This document shows, piece by piece, positions 27,371-37,699 of a DNA stretch of 64,000 bases (position 1 is its first letter; every line of letters begins with the position of its first letter). The translations under genes and the position numbers were made by a program. A model generated the notes under the pieces. It was not told the origin of the DNA. It did not search any database and worked only from the letters and a program-made list of their open reading frames with translations. The DNA is from Comamonas sp. JUb58 (GTDB lineage: Bacteria > Pseudomonadota > Gammaproteobacteria > Burkholderiales > Burkholderiaceae_C). The stretch covers positions 178,733-242,732 of the forward strand of contig NZ_SOAL01000008.1 of NCBI RefSeq assembly GCF_004364775.1, given 5' to 3'.

Positions 27371-27405
27371 AAAAGCCCGCTTATTTTGATAGCGGGCTGT
27401 TTTTC
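27371..27405. terminator. Bidirectional terminator between the RND pump and the convergent small gene
   Basis: Stem AGCCCGCT (27374-27381) / AGCGGGCT (27391-27398) with a nine-base loop, flanked by an A-run upstream and a T-run downstream, so it can act in both directions. The loop contains the octamer TTGATAGC that recurs elsewhere in the window. Confidence 0.85.
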
Positions 27406-27598
27406 ACAAGCTGGAGTCCTTCCAATTGGGGACGGTGATGGGGCTGGTGAGTTGGTCAATCTTGGCGTCGATCAGCATCATCTTGGCGTGCTCGGGCGTT
27501 CCTTCCTGTGGGTTCTGCATCAATAGACTGGCACCTTCGGCTTTGAGCTGTTCGAGGTAATCGTCTTTGGCAGCAACCTCCTGCTTTCGTTGCGACAC
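27404..27598 (-). CDS. Small protein of unknown function (64 aa)
   Basis: Not recognised. The encoded chain is hydrophilic and helical in appearance ('QEVAAKDDYLEQLKAEGASL', 'EHAKMMLIDAKIDQL'). An ATG start at 27640 is in frame but has no ribosome-binding site. The GTG at 27598 is preceded by AGGAAGG at suitable distance and is preferred. It ends immediately at the shared bidirectional terminator. Soluble, no signal peptide, no cysteine. Confidence 0.5.
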   Translation of the reverse strand: MSQRKQEVAAKDDYLEQLKAEGASLLMQNPQEGTPEHAKMMLIDAKIDQLTSPITVPNWKDSSL

Positions 27599-27748
27599 GG
27601 CATACCTTCCTGTCAGGGCCACATAAACGGGCTCCAACATGGACAGCTTAGTACGAAAGCAAGATTTATCCTATAGATGCATTTGAATATCCGATGATGT
27701 TACGGATTGGAACATTAGGTAGTGAGGGGCAATACGCGCCAAATTGAT

Positions 27749-28009
27749 CTAGTTGGCCGGGTGTTTGCTGCCCTTTGGGCGGCCATCCGTGGCGCGCGCA
27801 TCGGTATCGACGAGGCCCCGCTTCAAATCGGCATGGGCTTGGGCAATTTCGGGTGAAGGCTGCTTGCTGGTCTCTCCCACCGACTGGTCCTTTTCATGCG
27901 GCATCTTGGCCTGGCTGCCCGGGTCATGGGGCTGCTGCTTGCGGGTGGTGTTGATCTTGGTTTCCTCGCTGGCAGGCGGGTTGGTTTTGTCGGGGGCTTG
28001 GTCTGGCAT
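27749..28009 (-). CDS. Small hydrophilic protein of unknown function (86 aa)
   Basis: A strongly charged, low-complexity protein ('DQAPDKTNPPASEETKINTT', 'KMPHEKDQSVGETSKQPSPE') likely to be intrinsically disordered. The start at 28009 has a GGAGG seven bases upstream; a longer reading from 28042 lacks one. No signal peptide or membrane segment. It is divergent from the DUF883-type gene across a 245-base gap. The composition resembles stress-related disordered small proteins, but no function is claimed. Confidence 0.6.
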   Translation of the reverse strand: MPDQAPDKTNPPASEETKINTTRKQQPHDPGSQAKMPHEKDQSVGETSKQPSPEIAQAHADLKRGLVDTDARATDGRPKGSKHPAN

Positions 28010-28119
28010 GGATCCTCCAGGTTCGTGGAACTCAGGATGCATGGTCGCCCAGGCCAGGACAGGTGCGTGTAGGAAAACCGGGGGCAGCGGCTGTGCGCCA
28101 ATGCATGGTCTTGCGCAGC

Positions 28120-28143
28120 GGCTGCCATTACGGCTGCCATTAC
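28120..28143. repeat. 12-bp tandem duplication
   Basis: GGCTGCCATTAC occurs twice head to tail in the divergent gap upstream of the DUF883-type gene. The rest of this 245-base gap is non-coding, with AT-rich sequence near 28185-28235 that probably carries the promoter of the forward gene. Confidence 0.7.
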
Positions 28144-28254
28144 CAAGACCCTTGCACGCAGATCCGGGCCGCTTTCCTACATGGCGCTAGTTTGTCTTTC
28201 TATAAGGTAATAGCCAGAGCACATTTTGGGCTTCCCTACAAGAAAGGAACAAGT

Positions 28255-28557
28255 ATGTTTTTCAAGAAGCGACCCGTCAGCCTCTCCGACGTGAAGGGCG
28301 ATGTCGACCAGCTGGTGGGCGATGTGCGCGCACTGCTCTCCGTCAAGGAGTTCGACGCGATCCCCGAAATCAAGCGCATCCGTGAGCGCATGGATGAAGG
28401 CATGGGTATCGCCCGTGACTCCGCTGCCCGTGCCATCGAACAAACTAAGCACACCGCCGCATGCACCGACAAGTACGCGCATGACGAGCCCTGGCACATC
28501 GCCGGGGCGGCGCTGGCCATTGGTGTGGTGCTGGGCTACGCGGCCTGCCGTCGTTGA
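28255..28557 (+). CDS. DUF883-family (ElaB/YqjD-like) membrane-anchored protein
   Basis: A 100-residue protein with a helical N-terminal part and one C-terminal transmembrane helix ('WHIAGAALAIGVVLGYAACRR'), the architecture of the YqjD/ElaB group. E. coli members sit in the inner membrane with the soluble part in the cytoplasm and have been linked to ribosome association in stationary phase. The start has AGAAAGGA eight bases upstream; longer readings into the gap are not family-like. A single gene closed by a strong terminator. Confidence 0.8.
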   Translation: MFFKKRPVSLSDVKGDVDQLVGDVRALLSVKEFDAIPEIKRIRERMDEGMGIARDSAARAIEQTKHTAACTDKYAHDEPWHIAGAALAIGVVLGYAACRR

Positions 28558-28602
28558 TCGCCGAATGCAGGGGGCGGGCGATGCCGCCCCCTTGATGAAC
28601 GC

Positions 28603-28642
28603 AAAAAACTGCCGTGACCGAATATAGTCACGGCAGTTTTTT
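28603..28642. terminator. Strong bidirectional terminator
   Basis: AAAAAACTGCCGTGAC (28603-28618) and its exact reverse complement (28627-28642) form a long stem with an eight-base loop, with A- and T-runs as part of the arms. It serves the DUF883-type gene and the convergent gene ending at 28677. Confidence 0.95.
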
Positions 28643-28676
28643 TTGCGGCTCTGTAACTGGCTTCAAGGATGCAGCA

Positions 28677-29186
28677 TCAACGGCCGGGGTTGGCGAGCGG
28701 GATCTCGCTGCGCGCTGGCGCGATCGGGGTCAAGGGCTGGTCGGTTGATGTAGCAGGGGGCGCTTCCACCCGTTTGACCTGCGCATCCTGCTGGGCCTTG
28801 CGGTAGGCAGCCTCGGCATCCTTCTTGCAGATGCCGATGGCATCACCGCGCATCTCATTGCAGCGCTCCTTGGCCACGCGGTAGTCCGCCTCAGCCCTGG
28901 CTACGCGCACCTGGTAGTTGTGGTCGGCATCGCCCAGTAGCTTGGCGTCGCGCTCAGCCTGGGCGACCCGCTGGATGCCCTTGGCATCCTCACTGCAGAT
29001 ATCTCTGTCGTTGCCCTGCAAGGTCTGGCAATGGGCCATGGCGGCGGCGTATTGGGCGGCGATGCGGTCCGTTTCTGCACGGATTTCCTCATTGCTCATT
29101 GCAGACACGGTGGCAGCGGCCCACAGGCTCACCAGCGCCAGCGCGACTTTGGGCAAAAAAGAGGTGTTTACCTTCGTTATCAGCAT
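28677..29186 (-). CDS. Exported protein of unknown function with duplicated C-x10-C motif
   Basis: A 169-residue protein with a signal peptide (cleavage predicted after 'TVSA', residue 29). The mature part is an alpha-helical, charged chain containing two copies of a motif: Cys53-x10-Cys64 ('CQTLQGNDRDIC') and Cys109-x10-Cys120 ('CNEMRGDAIGIC'), each followed by a short acidic 'EDA' or 'KDA'. The equal spacing suggests internal duplication and two periplasmic disulfides. The C-terminal ~35 residues are Pro/Ala-rich. Function unknown. It is divergent from the pmd operon. Confidence 0.75.
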   Translation of the reverse strand: MLITKVNTSFLPKVALALVSLWAAATVSAMSNEEIRAETDRIAAQYAAAMAHCQTLQGNDRDICSEDAKGIQRVAQAERDAKLLGDADHNYQVRVARAEADYRVAKERCNEMRGDAIGICKKDAEAAYRKAQQDAQVKRVEAPPATSTDQPLTPIAPARSEIPLANPGR

Positions 29187-29298
29187 GCGTCCATGCTAGG
29201 AGAAAGGCGGGCGCAAGCCTGACGGCAGCATCAGCCATCTGCCGTAGGACGAGTCGCGCCCACTGCTGTGCCATGACGCCAGAGATATGCCCGCAGGT

Positions 29299-29319
29299 TA
29301 TAGCTGCTAGGCCGCTATA
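29299..29319. promoter_or_regulatory. Candidate LysR-type regulator box upstream of pmdU
   Basis: TATAGC-N9-GCTATA forms a 21-bp palindrome about 65 bases before the pmdU start. The spacing contains the T-N11-A core expected of LysR-type regulator sites. The pmd operon of Comamonas sp. E6 is controlled by the LysR protein PmdR, which makes this a reasonable candidate. Confidence 0.45.
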
Positions 29320-29383
29320 CCGGTGGCTCTTTGCGGTCTGTGTCTCCAGAATGGATGCCAACAGAACACTGAGGGAACCATCC

Positions 29384-30502
29384 ATGCCAACAGCGATTCC
29401 TTGCCTGCTGATGCGGGGCGGCACCTCCAAGGGGGCCTTCTTCAACGCCGTCCATCTGCCCCAGGATGTGGCCACGCGTGACCGGGTACTGCTGGCGGCC
29501 ATGGGGTCCCCCGACCGCCGTCAGATTGATGGCATCGGCGGCGGGCATCCGCTGACCAGCAAGATTGGCATTGTCAGCAAATCGGCGCAAGCAGGGGTGC
29601 ATCTGGAATTTCTGTTTGCCCAGGTGCAGCCCGATCGGGACACGGTCGACACCCGCCCCAACTGCGGCAATATGTTGGCCGCTGCAGTACCTTTTGCGCT
29701 GGCCACGGGCATGCTCCAGGCCCAAGGCCACACGGCCACCTTCCGCGTACTTGCACGCAATACCGGCATGCTGGCCGACATCACGTTGCCGCTGTCCGCC
29801 GGCCAGCTGATCGATGGCGGCGACGCCTGCATCGATGGTGTACCGGGTACTGCCGCAGCCATCGAGATCTGCTTTCTGGAAACGGCTGGATCGGTGTGCA
29901 AGCGCCTGCTGCCCACCGGCAATTCGCGTGAGCGGATCAACGTGACCGGTGAGGGCTTTGAACCTTTCAGCCTGGAGGTGACCTGCATCGACAACGGCAT
30001 GCCGCTGGTGATCTTCAAGGCGGCTGACCTGGGTGCCAGCGGCTATGAGTCTGTTGCTGAACTTGACGCCAACACCGAGCTGCGCCGCCGGGTAGAGGCG
30101 CTGCGCTTGCAGGCAGCGCAAGTAATGGGTCTGGGCAATGTTTCCGCCAAGAACTATCCCAAGATGACCATGGTGGCGGCGCCCCGGCAAGGCGGCGCGA
30201 TCTGCACGCGCAGCTTTATCCCCCATGTTTGCCACGAGAGTATCGGCGTTTTGGCTGCCGTCACGGTCGGTACCGCCATCCACTTGCCGGGCTCTATTTG
30301 CGAAGGCATCGCCCAGCGGCAAGCCGGCGCTGCGGTGGAGACCATCGCCATCGAACATCCCTCGGGGCTGATGTCGGTCACGCTGAGCCGCAGCGCGTCG
30401 CAGCCCGATGAGCCGCCCCAGGTGGCCTTGCTGCGCACCGCGCGGGTGCTGATGCGCGGGGAGGTGATGGTGCCCAGCGCTGTCTGGGAAGGGGCCGCAT
30501 GA
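29384..30502 (+). CDS. pmdU: 4-oxalomesaconate tautomerase (PmdU/GalD/LigU type)
   Basis: A 372-residue PrpF-superfamily isomerase. It shares 'MRGGTSKGAFF' and the catalytic 'NCGNM' (Cys94) with PrpF, but its loop 'GGGHPLTSKIG' differs from the PrpF sequence and fits the 4-oxalomesaconate isomerase group. It interconverts the keto/enol or double-bond isomers of 4-oxalomesaconate in the protocatechuate 4,5-cleavage pathway. A longer open frame extends 285 bases upstream; the ATG at 29384 has GAGGGA in front and aligns with family N-termini. First gene of the pmd operon, 69 bases before pmdE. Confidence 0.9.
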   Translation: MPTAIPCLLMRGGTSKGAFFNAVHLPQDVATRDRVLLAAMGSPDRRQIDGIGGGHPLTSKIGIVSKSAQAGVHLEFLFAQVQPDRDTVDTRPNCGNMLAAAVPFALATGMLQAQGHTATFRVLARNTGMLADITLPLSAGQLIDGGDACIDGVPGTAAAIEICFLETAGSVCKRLLPTGNSRERINVTGEGFEPFSLEVTCIDNGMPLVIFKAADLGASGYESVAELDANTELRRRVEALRLQAAQVMGLGNVSAKNYPKMTMVAAPRQGGAICTRSFIPHVCHESIGVLAAVTVGTAIHLPGSICEGIAQRQAGAAVETIAIEHPSGLMSVTLSRSASQPDEPPQVALLRTARVLMRGEVMVPSAVWEGAA

Positions 30503-30571
30503 TGCGGCGCCACACGATGCCCCGCCGCGCAGCCCGCGCGATGGCTTGCAACACACAGGGAGTGAACCCGC

Positions 30572-31600
30572 ATGATCATTGATGTCCATGGTCATTACAC
30601 GACCGCTCCAGCGGCCCTGGGTCATTGGCGTGACCTGCAAATGGCTGCCATCAAAGACTCGCGTAATACGCCCCGGGCTGCGGATCTGCGCATCAGCGAT
30701 GACGAGATCCGCGAGACGATCGAGAACAACCAGCTCAAGCTGATGCGCGAGCGCGGCCTGGATCTGACGTTGTTCAGCCCGCGTGCCAGCTTCATGGCCC
30801 ACCACATCGGCGATTTTGAAACCTCAAGCGCCTGGGCGGAGGTTTGCAATGAACTCTGCTTTCGCGTCAGCGAGCTGTTCCCCGCGCACTTTGTGCCCGC
30901 CGCGATGCTGCCGCAATCCCCGGGTGTGGATCCCCGTAGCTGCATTACCGAGCTGGTCCGTTGTGTGGAGCAGTACGGCAATGTGGCCATCAACCTCAAC
31001 CCCGATCCGTCCGGCGGGCATTGGACGGCACCGCCGTTGTCCGACCGCTCCTGGTCCCCCATCTACGAAAAGATGGTGGAGTACGACATTCCCGCCATGG
31101 TGCATGTCTCCACCAGCTGCAATGCCTGCTTTCACACCACGGGCGCGCACTACCTCAATGCGGACACGACGGCCTTCATGCAGTGTCTGGACAGTGATCT
31201 GTTCAAGGATTTTCCCAGCTTGCGCTTTCTGATCCCCCATGGCGGTGGGGCGGTGCCCTACCACTGGGGGCGTTTCCGGGGCCTGGCACAGGCGCTGAAC
31301 AAGCCGTTGCTGGAGGAGCACCTGCTCCAGAACGTGTTTTTTGACACCTGCGTTTACCACCAGGCCGGCATTGACCTGCTGACCCGCGTTCTGCCTACCA
31401 AGAACATTCTGTTTGCCAGCGAGATGGTGGGTGCGGTGCGCGGCATCGATCCGCAAACTGGCCACCACTTTGACGACACCAAACGCTACATCGAGGCAAC
31501 GCCCCATCTCAGCCACGAAGAGCGCCGGCAGGTTTACGAAGGCAACGCGCGCCGCGTGTTTCCGCGTCTGGATGCCGTACTTCGCAATCAGGGGCGGTAG
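30572..31600 (+). CDS. pmdE: 4-oxalomesaconate hydratase
   Basis: A 342-residue amidohydrolase-superfamily protein of the LigJ type. It opens with the metal-binding '[10 protein letters not shown]' and contains '[20 protein letters not shown]', typical of LigJ/ACMSD-like barrels. It adds water to 4-oxalomesaconate to give 4-carboxy-4-hydroxy-2-oxoadipate. GGGAG lies eight bases before the ATG. It follows pmdU directly; the pmdK transporter that lies between these genes in Comamonas sp. E6 is absent. The aldolase gene follows after 28 bases. Confidence 0.92.
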   Translation: MIIDVHGHYTTAPAALGHWRDLQMAAIKDSRNTPRAADLRISDDEIRETIENNQLKLMRERGLDLTLFSPRASFMAHHIGDFETSSAWAEVCNELCFRVSELFPAHFVPAAMLPQSPGVDPRSCITELVRCVEQYGNVAINLNPDPSGGHWTAPPLSDRSWSPIYEKMVEYDIPAMVHVSTSCNACFHTTGAHYLNADTTAFMQCLDSDLFKDFPSLRFLIPHGGGAVPYHWGRFRGLAQALNKPLLEEHLLQNVFFDTCVYHQAGIDLLTRVLPTKNILFASEMVGAVRGIDPQTGHHFDDTKRYIEATPHLSHEERRQVYEGNARRVFPRLDAVLRNQGR

Positions 31601-31628
31601 AGCGCCCACCATGGACAAGGAAATGCTT

Positions 31629-32312
31629 ATGTATGAACTCGGCGTTGTTTACCGCCACATCCAGCGTGCAGATCGTGCTGCTGCCGATGGGTTGGCATCT
31701 TTAGGATCGGCCACCGTGCATGAGGCCATGGGCCGCGTGGGCTTGCTGCGGCCGGCGCTGCGTCCCATCGCCGCTGGTCAGCAGGTCTCCGGGACAGCCG
31801 TCACCGTGCTGCTGCAGCCGGGCGACAACTGGATGCTGCATGTGGCTGCCGAGCAAATCCAGCCGGGTGACGTCGTCGTGGCGGCGGTGACTTCGCCCTG
31901 CAGCGATGGCTATTTTGGTGATCTGCTGGCCACCAGCTTCCAGGCGCGTGGCGCCCGTGGCCTGGTGATTGATGCCGGTGTCCGTGATACCAAGACTTTG
32001 CAGGAGATGGGTTTCCCGGTCTGGAGCCGAACCGTTTCCTCCAAGGGCACGATCAAGGCCACGCTGGGGTCTGTCAACATCCCCATTGTGTGTGGCGGCA
32101 TGTGGGTGACCCCAGGGGATGTGATGGTGGCTGACGACGACGGAGTGGTTTGCGTTCCCGCAGCCAGGGCCATGAAGACCTTGGAGACCGCACTGGAACG
32201 TGAGCGGCTGGAGGCAGCCAAGCGGGTGCAGTTGGCGGCGGGTGTCCTGGGTCTGGATCTGTACCAGATGCGCGCCCCGCTGGCAGGCTCCGGCCTGCGC
32301 TATATCGACTGA
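31629..32312 (+). CDS. pmdF: 4-carboxy-4-hydroxy-2-oxoadipate aldolase/oxaloacetate decarboxylase
   Basis: A 227-residue class II aldolase of the HMG/CHA (LigK/GalC) family, related in fold to RraA. Key stretches are '[13 protein letters not shown]', '[20 protein letters not shown]', '[20 protein letters not shown]' and '[13 protein letters not shown]', which include the metal and substrate-binding residues of LigK. It splits 4-carboxy-4-hydroxy-2-oxoadipate into pyruvate and oxaloacetate. ATGs at 31611 and 31623 are in frame, but the ATG at 31629 matches the usual N-terminus '[15 protein letters not shown]' and has AAGGA at good distance. Confidence 0.93.
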   Translation: MYELGVVYRHIQRADRAAADGLASLGSATVHEAMGRVGLLRPALRPIAAGQQVSGTAVTVLLQPGDNWMLHVAAEQIQPGDVVVAAVTSPCSDGYFGDLLATSFQARGARGLVIDAGVRDTKTLQEMGFPVWSRTVSSKGTIKATLGSVNIPIVCGGMWVTPGDVMVADDDGVVCVPAARAMKTLETALERERLEAAKRVQLAAGVLGLDLYQMRAPLAGSGLRYID

Positions 32313-32325
32313 GGAGGGCGGCACG

Positions 32326-33243
32326 ATGTCCTTTCCCCACAAAACCCCCGGCTGGTTGGACTGGCATCCTTGGCCTGAAAAGCCCCGTTTGGCCTTGCCG
32401 CCCGGCGCGGTGGATGCGCATTGCCATGTGTTTGGCCCGGCGGCTGAGTTCCCCTTTGCGCCTGAGCGCAAGTACACCCCATGTGATGCCAGCAAGCAGC
32501 AGCTTTTTGCGCTGCGAGACCATCTGGGCTTTGCGCGCAATGTGATTGTGCAGGCCACCTGCCATGGTGCGGACAACCGGGCCATGGTCGACGCCTGCAA
32601 GGCGTCTGGCGGCAAGGCCCGGGGCGTGGCTACGGTCACGCGCCATGTCAGCGACCAGGAGCTGCAGGGGTTGCATCTGGCCGGCGTGCGGGGCGTGCGC
32701 TTCAACTTTGTCAAACGGCTGGTGGACGTGACACCGCAAGATGAGCTGCAGGAGATTGCTGAGCGCATTGCTAACCTGGGCTGGCATGTGGTGGTCTATT
32801 TTGAAGCGGAAGACTTGCCAGATCTGTGGCACTTCTTCAGCCGCCTGCCGACCCCTGTTGTGGTTGACCACATGGGGCGCCCGGATGTCAGCAAACCCGC
32901 GCATGGGCCCGAGTTTGGCCTGTTTCTGCAGCTGATGCAGGAGCACGACAACATCTGGTGCAAGGTCAGCTGCCCGGAGCGTCTGTCGCTGACCGGCCCA
33001 CAGGCTCTGCAAGGCGAGCAGCGCGCTTACCAGGATGTCGTCCCTTTCGCGCGCCGGGTGGTTGAGGCATTTCCCACCCGCGTGCTTTGGGGGACGGATT
33101 GGCCACACCCCAATCTGAAGGGCCATATGCCCGATGACGGACTTTTGGTGGATTTCATCGCCCAAATCGCCCCCACGCCGGCACTACAGCAGCAATTGCT
33201 GGTGGACAACCCGCTGCGCCTGTACTGGCCTGAGGACGCATGA
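32326..33243 (+). CDS. pmdD: 2-pyrone-4,6-dicarboxylate hydrolase
   Basis: A 305-residue LigI-type amidohydrolase that opens the lactone 2-pyrone-4,6-dicarboxylate to 4-oxalomesaconate. The metal/substrate motif 'VDAHCHVFGP' is near the N-terminus, 'VDHMGRPD' mid-chain, and 'LWGTDWPHPN' near the C-terminus supplies the catalytic Asp. GAGGAGGG precedes the ATG. It follows pmdF by 13 bases and precedes pmdA by 76 bases. Unlike most amidohydrolases, LigI needs no metal, according to work on the family. Confidence 0.93.
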   Translation: MSFPHKTPGWLDWHPWPEKPRLALPPGAVDAHCHVFGPAAEFPFAPERKYTPCDASKQQLFALRDHLGFARNVIVQATCHGADNRAMVDACKASGGKARGVATVTRHVSDQELQGLHLAGVRGVRFNFVKRLVDVTPQDELQEIAERIANLGWHVVVYFEAEDLPDLWHFFSRLPTPVVVDHMGRPDVSKPAHGPEFGLFLQLMQEHDNIWCKVSCPERLSLTGPQALQGEQRAYQDVVPFARRVVEAFPTRVLWGTDWPHPNLKGHMPDDGLLVDFIAQIAPTPALQQQLLVDNPLRLYWPEDA

Positions 33244-33319
33244 GGTCATTGACGAAATCCGTATCTGTCCACTGCTTAGATGCAGGCCAGGAACCAATAA
33301 CAGACATGGAAAGAAAAAT

Positions 33320-34619
<1,300 letters not shown>

Positions 34620-34696
34620 GAGATGTTGATGTCTTCGATTTTCGGTATGCACAGCTCGGGCGCTGACCTGGGCACTCAGATCCTTTGGAGCTTGTT

Positions 34697-35653
34697 ATGA
34701 CACTTCGCACCCTCAAAGTGGCGCTCGCCGGAGCGGGCGCCTTTGGTCTAAAGCATCTGGATGGTATCGAGCATATTCCCGGGATCCAGGTGGTCTCGTT
34801 GGTGGATCCGGACCTGTCCAAAGCGCGCCAGGTGGCTGAGCAATATGGCATTGGACATGTCGCCACCAACCTGCAGGACAGCCTGGCGGGGCCGGAGGTG
34901 GATGCGGTGATTCTGTGTACGCCCACGCAGATGCACGCCAGCCAGGCTCGACAGTGTCTGCTGGCCGGCAAGCATGTGCAGGTAGAGATTCCGCTGGCGG
35001 ACCGGCTGGAAGAGGCATTGGCGGTGGTGGAATTGCAAAAATCCAGTGGCCTTGTTGCGATGTGTGGGCACACCCGCCGGTTCAACCCTAGCCACCAGTG
35101 GATACAGCAAAGGGTGCAGGCGGGCAAGTTCAAGCTCCAGCAAATGGATGTGCAGACCTACTTCTTTCGCCGCAGCAATATGAATGCGCTGGGCCAGCCG
35201 CGAAGCTGGACCGACCATCTGCTGTGGCACCATGCCGCGCACACGGTGGACCTGTTTGCCCACCAGGCGGATAGCCCCATCGTGCAAGCCCATGCGGTGC
35301 AAGGCCCAAAGCACCCGGAACTGGGAATTGCGATGGATATCGGTATTGTGCTCAAGGCAGCAAGCGGTGCCATCTGCACCTTGAGTCTGTCTTTCAACAA
35401 TGACGGGCCATTGGGTACCTTCTTTCGCTATATCGGCGATACCGGCACTTATATTGCGCGCTACGATGAGCTGGTCAATGGCAAGGACGAAGCGATTGAT
35501 GTATCCGAGGTGGATGTATCGATGAACGGCATTGAATTGCAGGACCGCGAGTTTTTTGCTGCGATTCGAGAAGGGCGACATCCCAGGTCGAGCATCACGC
35601 AGGTGCTGCCTTGCTACCAGGTTCTGCATGCGCTGGAGCAGCAGTTGCAGTAA
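34697..35653 (+). CDS. pmdC: 4-carboxy-2-hydroxymuconate-6-semialdehyde dehydrogenase
   Basis: A 318-residue Gfo/Idh/MocA-type NAD(P) dehydrogenase of the LigC kind. The Rossmann motif is 'VALAGAGAFGLKHLDG' and the substrate domain contains 'GHTRRFNPSHQWIQ'. It oxidises the hemiacetal of the ring-cleavage product to 2-pyrone-4,6-dicarboxylate. The ATG at 34697 is preceded by TTGGAG; the gap of 77 bases after pmdB shows no other gene. It is the last pmd gene, ended by a terminator hairpin. Confidence 0.93.
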   Translation: MTLRTLKVALAGAGAFGLKHLDGIEHIPGIQVVSLVDPDLSKARQVAEQYGIGHVATNLQDSLAGPEVDAVILCTPTQMHASQARQCLLAGKHVQVEIPLADRLEEALAVVELQKSSGLVAMCGHTRRFNPSHQWIQQRVQAGKFKLQQMDVQTYFFRRSNMNALGQPRSWTDHLLWHHAAHTVDLFAHQADSPIVQAHAVQGPKHPELGIAMDIGIVLKAASGAICTLSLSFNNDGPLGTFFRYIGDTGTYIARYDELVNGKDEAIDVSEVDVSMNGIELQDREFFAAIREGRHPRSSITQVLPCYQVLHALEQQLQ

Positions 35654-35674
35654 CATCAGCTCGACGCGTTGTTG

Positions 35675-35712
35675 ACCGCCCGCCCCAGTTCCAGCGGGCG
35701 GTTTTGGTTTTT
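35675..35712 (+). terminator. Terminator of the pmd operon
   Basis: Stem ACCGCCCGC (35675-35683) / GCGGGCGGT (35694-35702) with a ten-base loop, followed by TTTTGGTTTTT. It ends just before the ribosome-binding site of the aldo/keto reductase gene, so that gene is only reached by read-through or its own promoter. Confidence 0.85.
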
Positions 35713-35723
35713 GAGGAGAGATG

Positions 35724-36740
<1,017 letters not shown>

Positions 36741-36814
36741 TCCTCCAGGAGGGAAAGGCGTGGTCTAGAGCTTGGCGTCGGATACAACGGCCCTCCAAGC
36801 TCTACCGCTCTGGC

Positions 36815-37531
36815 CTAGGCTGTCAGATAGCCTCCATCGACCGGAATGACTGCACCATTGACGAAGGATGCCGCCGGTGAACACAGAAAGCCGATCACCG
36901 ATGCCACTTCTGAGGCCTGGCCCCAGCGTTGCATAGGGGTTCGCGACAAAATGCTTGCTGAGGCGTCGGGATCGGCCATCAAGCCTTCGCTCAATGGGGT
37001 AGCAATCCAGCCTGGGGCGACGGCATTGACACGTACCCCCGCCTCGGCCCAGGTTTGGGCAAGCGACCGTGTCAGCTGCACAATGCCGCCTTTGCTGGCG
37101 CTGTAGGCCGGGCGGTCCTTGCTTCCGAAATAACTGTACATGGAGGCCACATTAACAATGCAGCCCTTGCTTTGCAGCAGATGGGTGGCAGCCGCCATGG
37201 ATGCCTGCATCACTGCTGTCAAGTTGATGTGCAGCACTTGCTGGAAAGCCTCTGGCTGGTATTCCTGCTCATGCCGGCTGATGCCTGCCGCATTGATGAG
37301 TGCATCCAGTCTGGGCAGCTCGGCAATGGTCTGTTTCAGCTGCGCGCTGTCACAGACATCTAGCTCCAGACATTGAATCCGAGGATGGCATGGTGCATGC
37401 GGCCCTTGTGCATCCAGCCCCAAGGCCAGCACCGATGCCCCTGCATCGGCGAAGTGGAGAGCCGTGCTGGCGCCAATCCCGGAGGTCCCTCCGGTCACGA
37501 GAATGAATGGCTTGTTTGACAGTAGGTTCAT
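36815..37531 (-). CDS. Short-chain dehydrogenase/reductase (SDR)
   Basis: A 238-residue classical SDR. The cofactor motif 'VTGGTSGIG' (residues 12-20), 'NAAG' mid-chain, the catalytic Ser in 'VASMYSYF' and 'YSASK' (Tyr-x3-Lys) are all present, as is the C-terminal '[13 protein letters not shown]'. AGGAAAC precedes the ATG. It is the last of three minus-strand genes (cupin, MFS, SDR), 168 bases after the transporter. The 74-base gap to the convergent aldo/keto reductase holds an inverted repeat TAGAGCTTGG/CCAAGCTCTA without a T-run. Confidence 0.9.
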   Translation of the reverse strand: MNLLSNKPFILVTGGTSGIGASTALHFADAGASVLALGLDAQGPHAPCHPRIQCLELDVCDSAQLKQTIAELPRLDALINAAGISRHEQEYQPEAFQQVLHINLTAVMQASMAAATHLLQSKGCIVNVASMYSYFGSKDRPAYSASKGGIVQLTRSLAQTWAEAGVRVNAVAPGWIATPLSEGLMADPDASASILSRTPMQRWGQASEVASVIGFLCSPAASFVNGAVIPVDGGYLTA

Positions 37532-37699
37532 GGGTTTCCTGCATCAGTTGGTATCGATCCGGTGGCTGACGGGACGTCAGTATCGTGGTCTGTGCGTGTT
37601 TCTATTGCGGTATGGCCGAGCGGACGCTCATGGCCCTCAAGCGCTGCGCTGCCCGTTCATGCACGACTCTGGGAGGGTCGACACCGTCCGGGGGGCGCG

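Noticed and set aside
36766..36804. Terminator between the aldo/keto reductase and SDR genes
   Set aside because: The inverted repeat TAGAGCTTGG/CCAAGCTCTA has a long loop and no T-run on either side, so it is not called a terminator.
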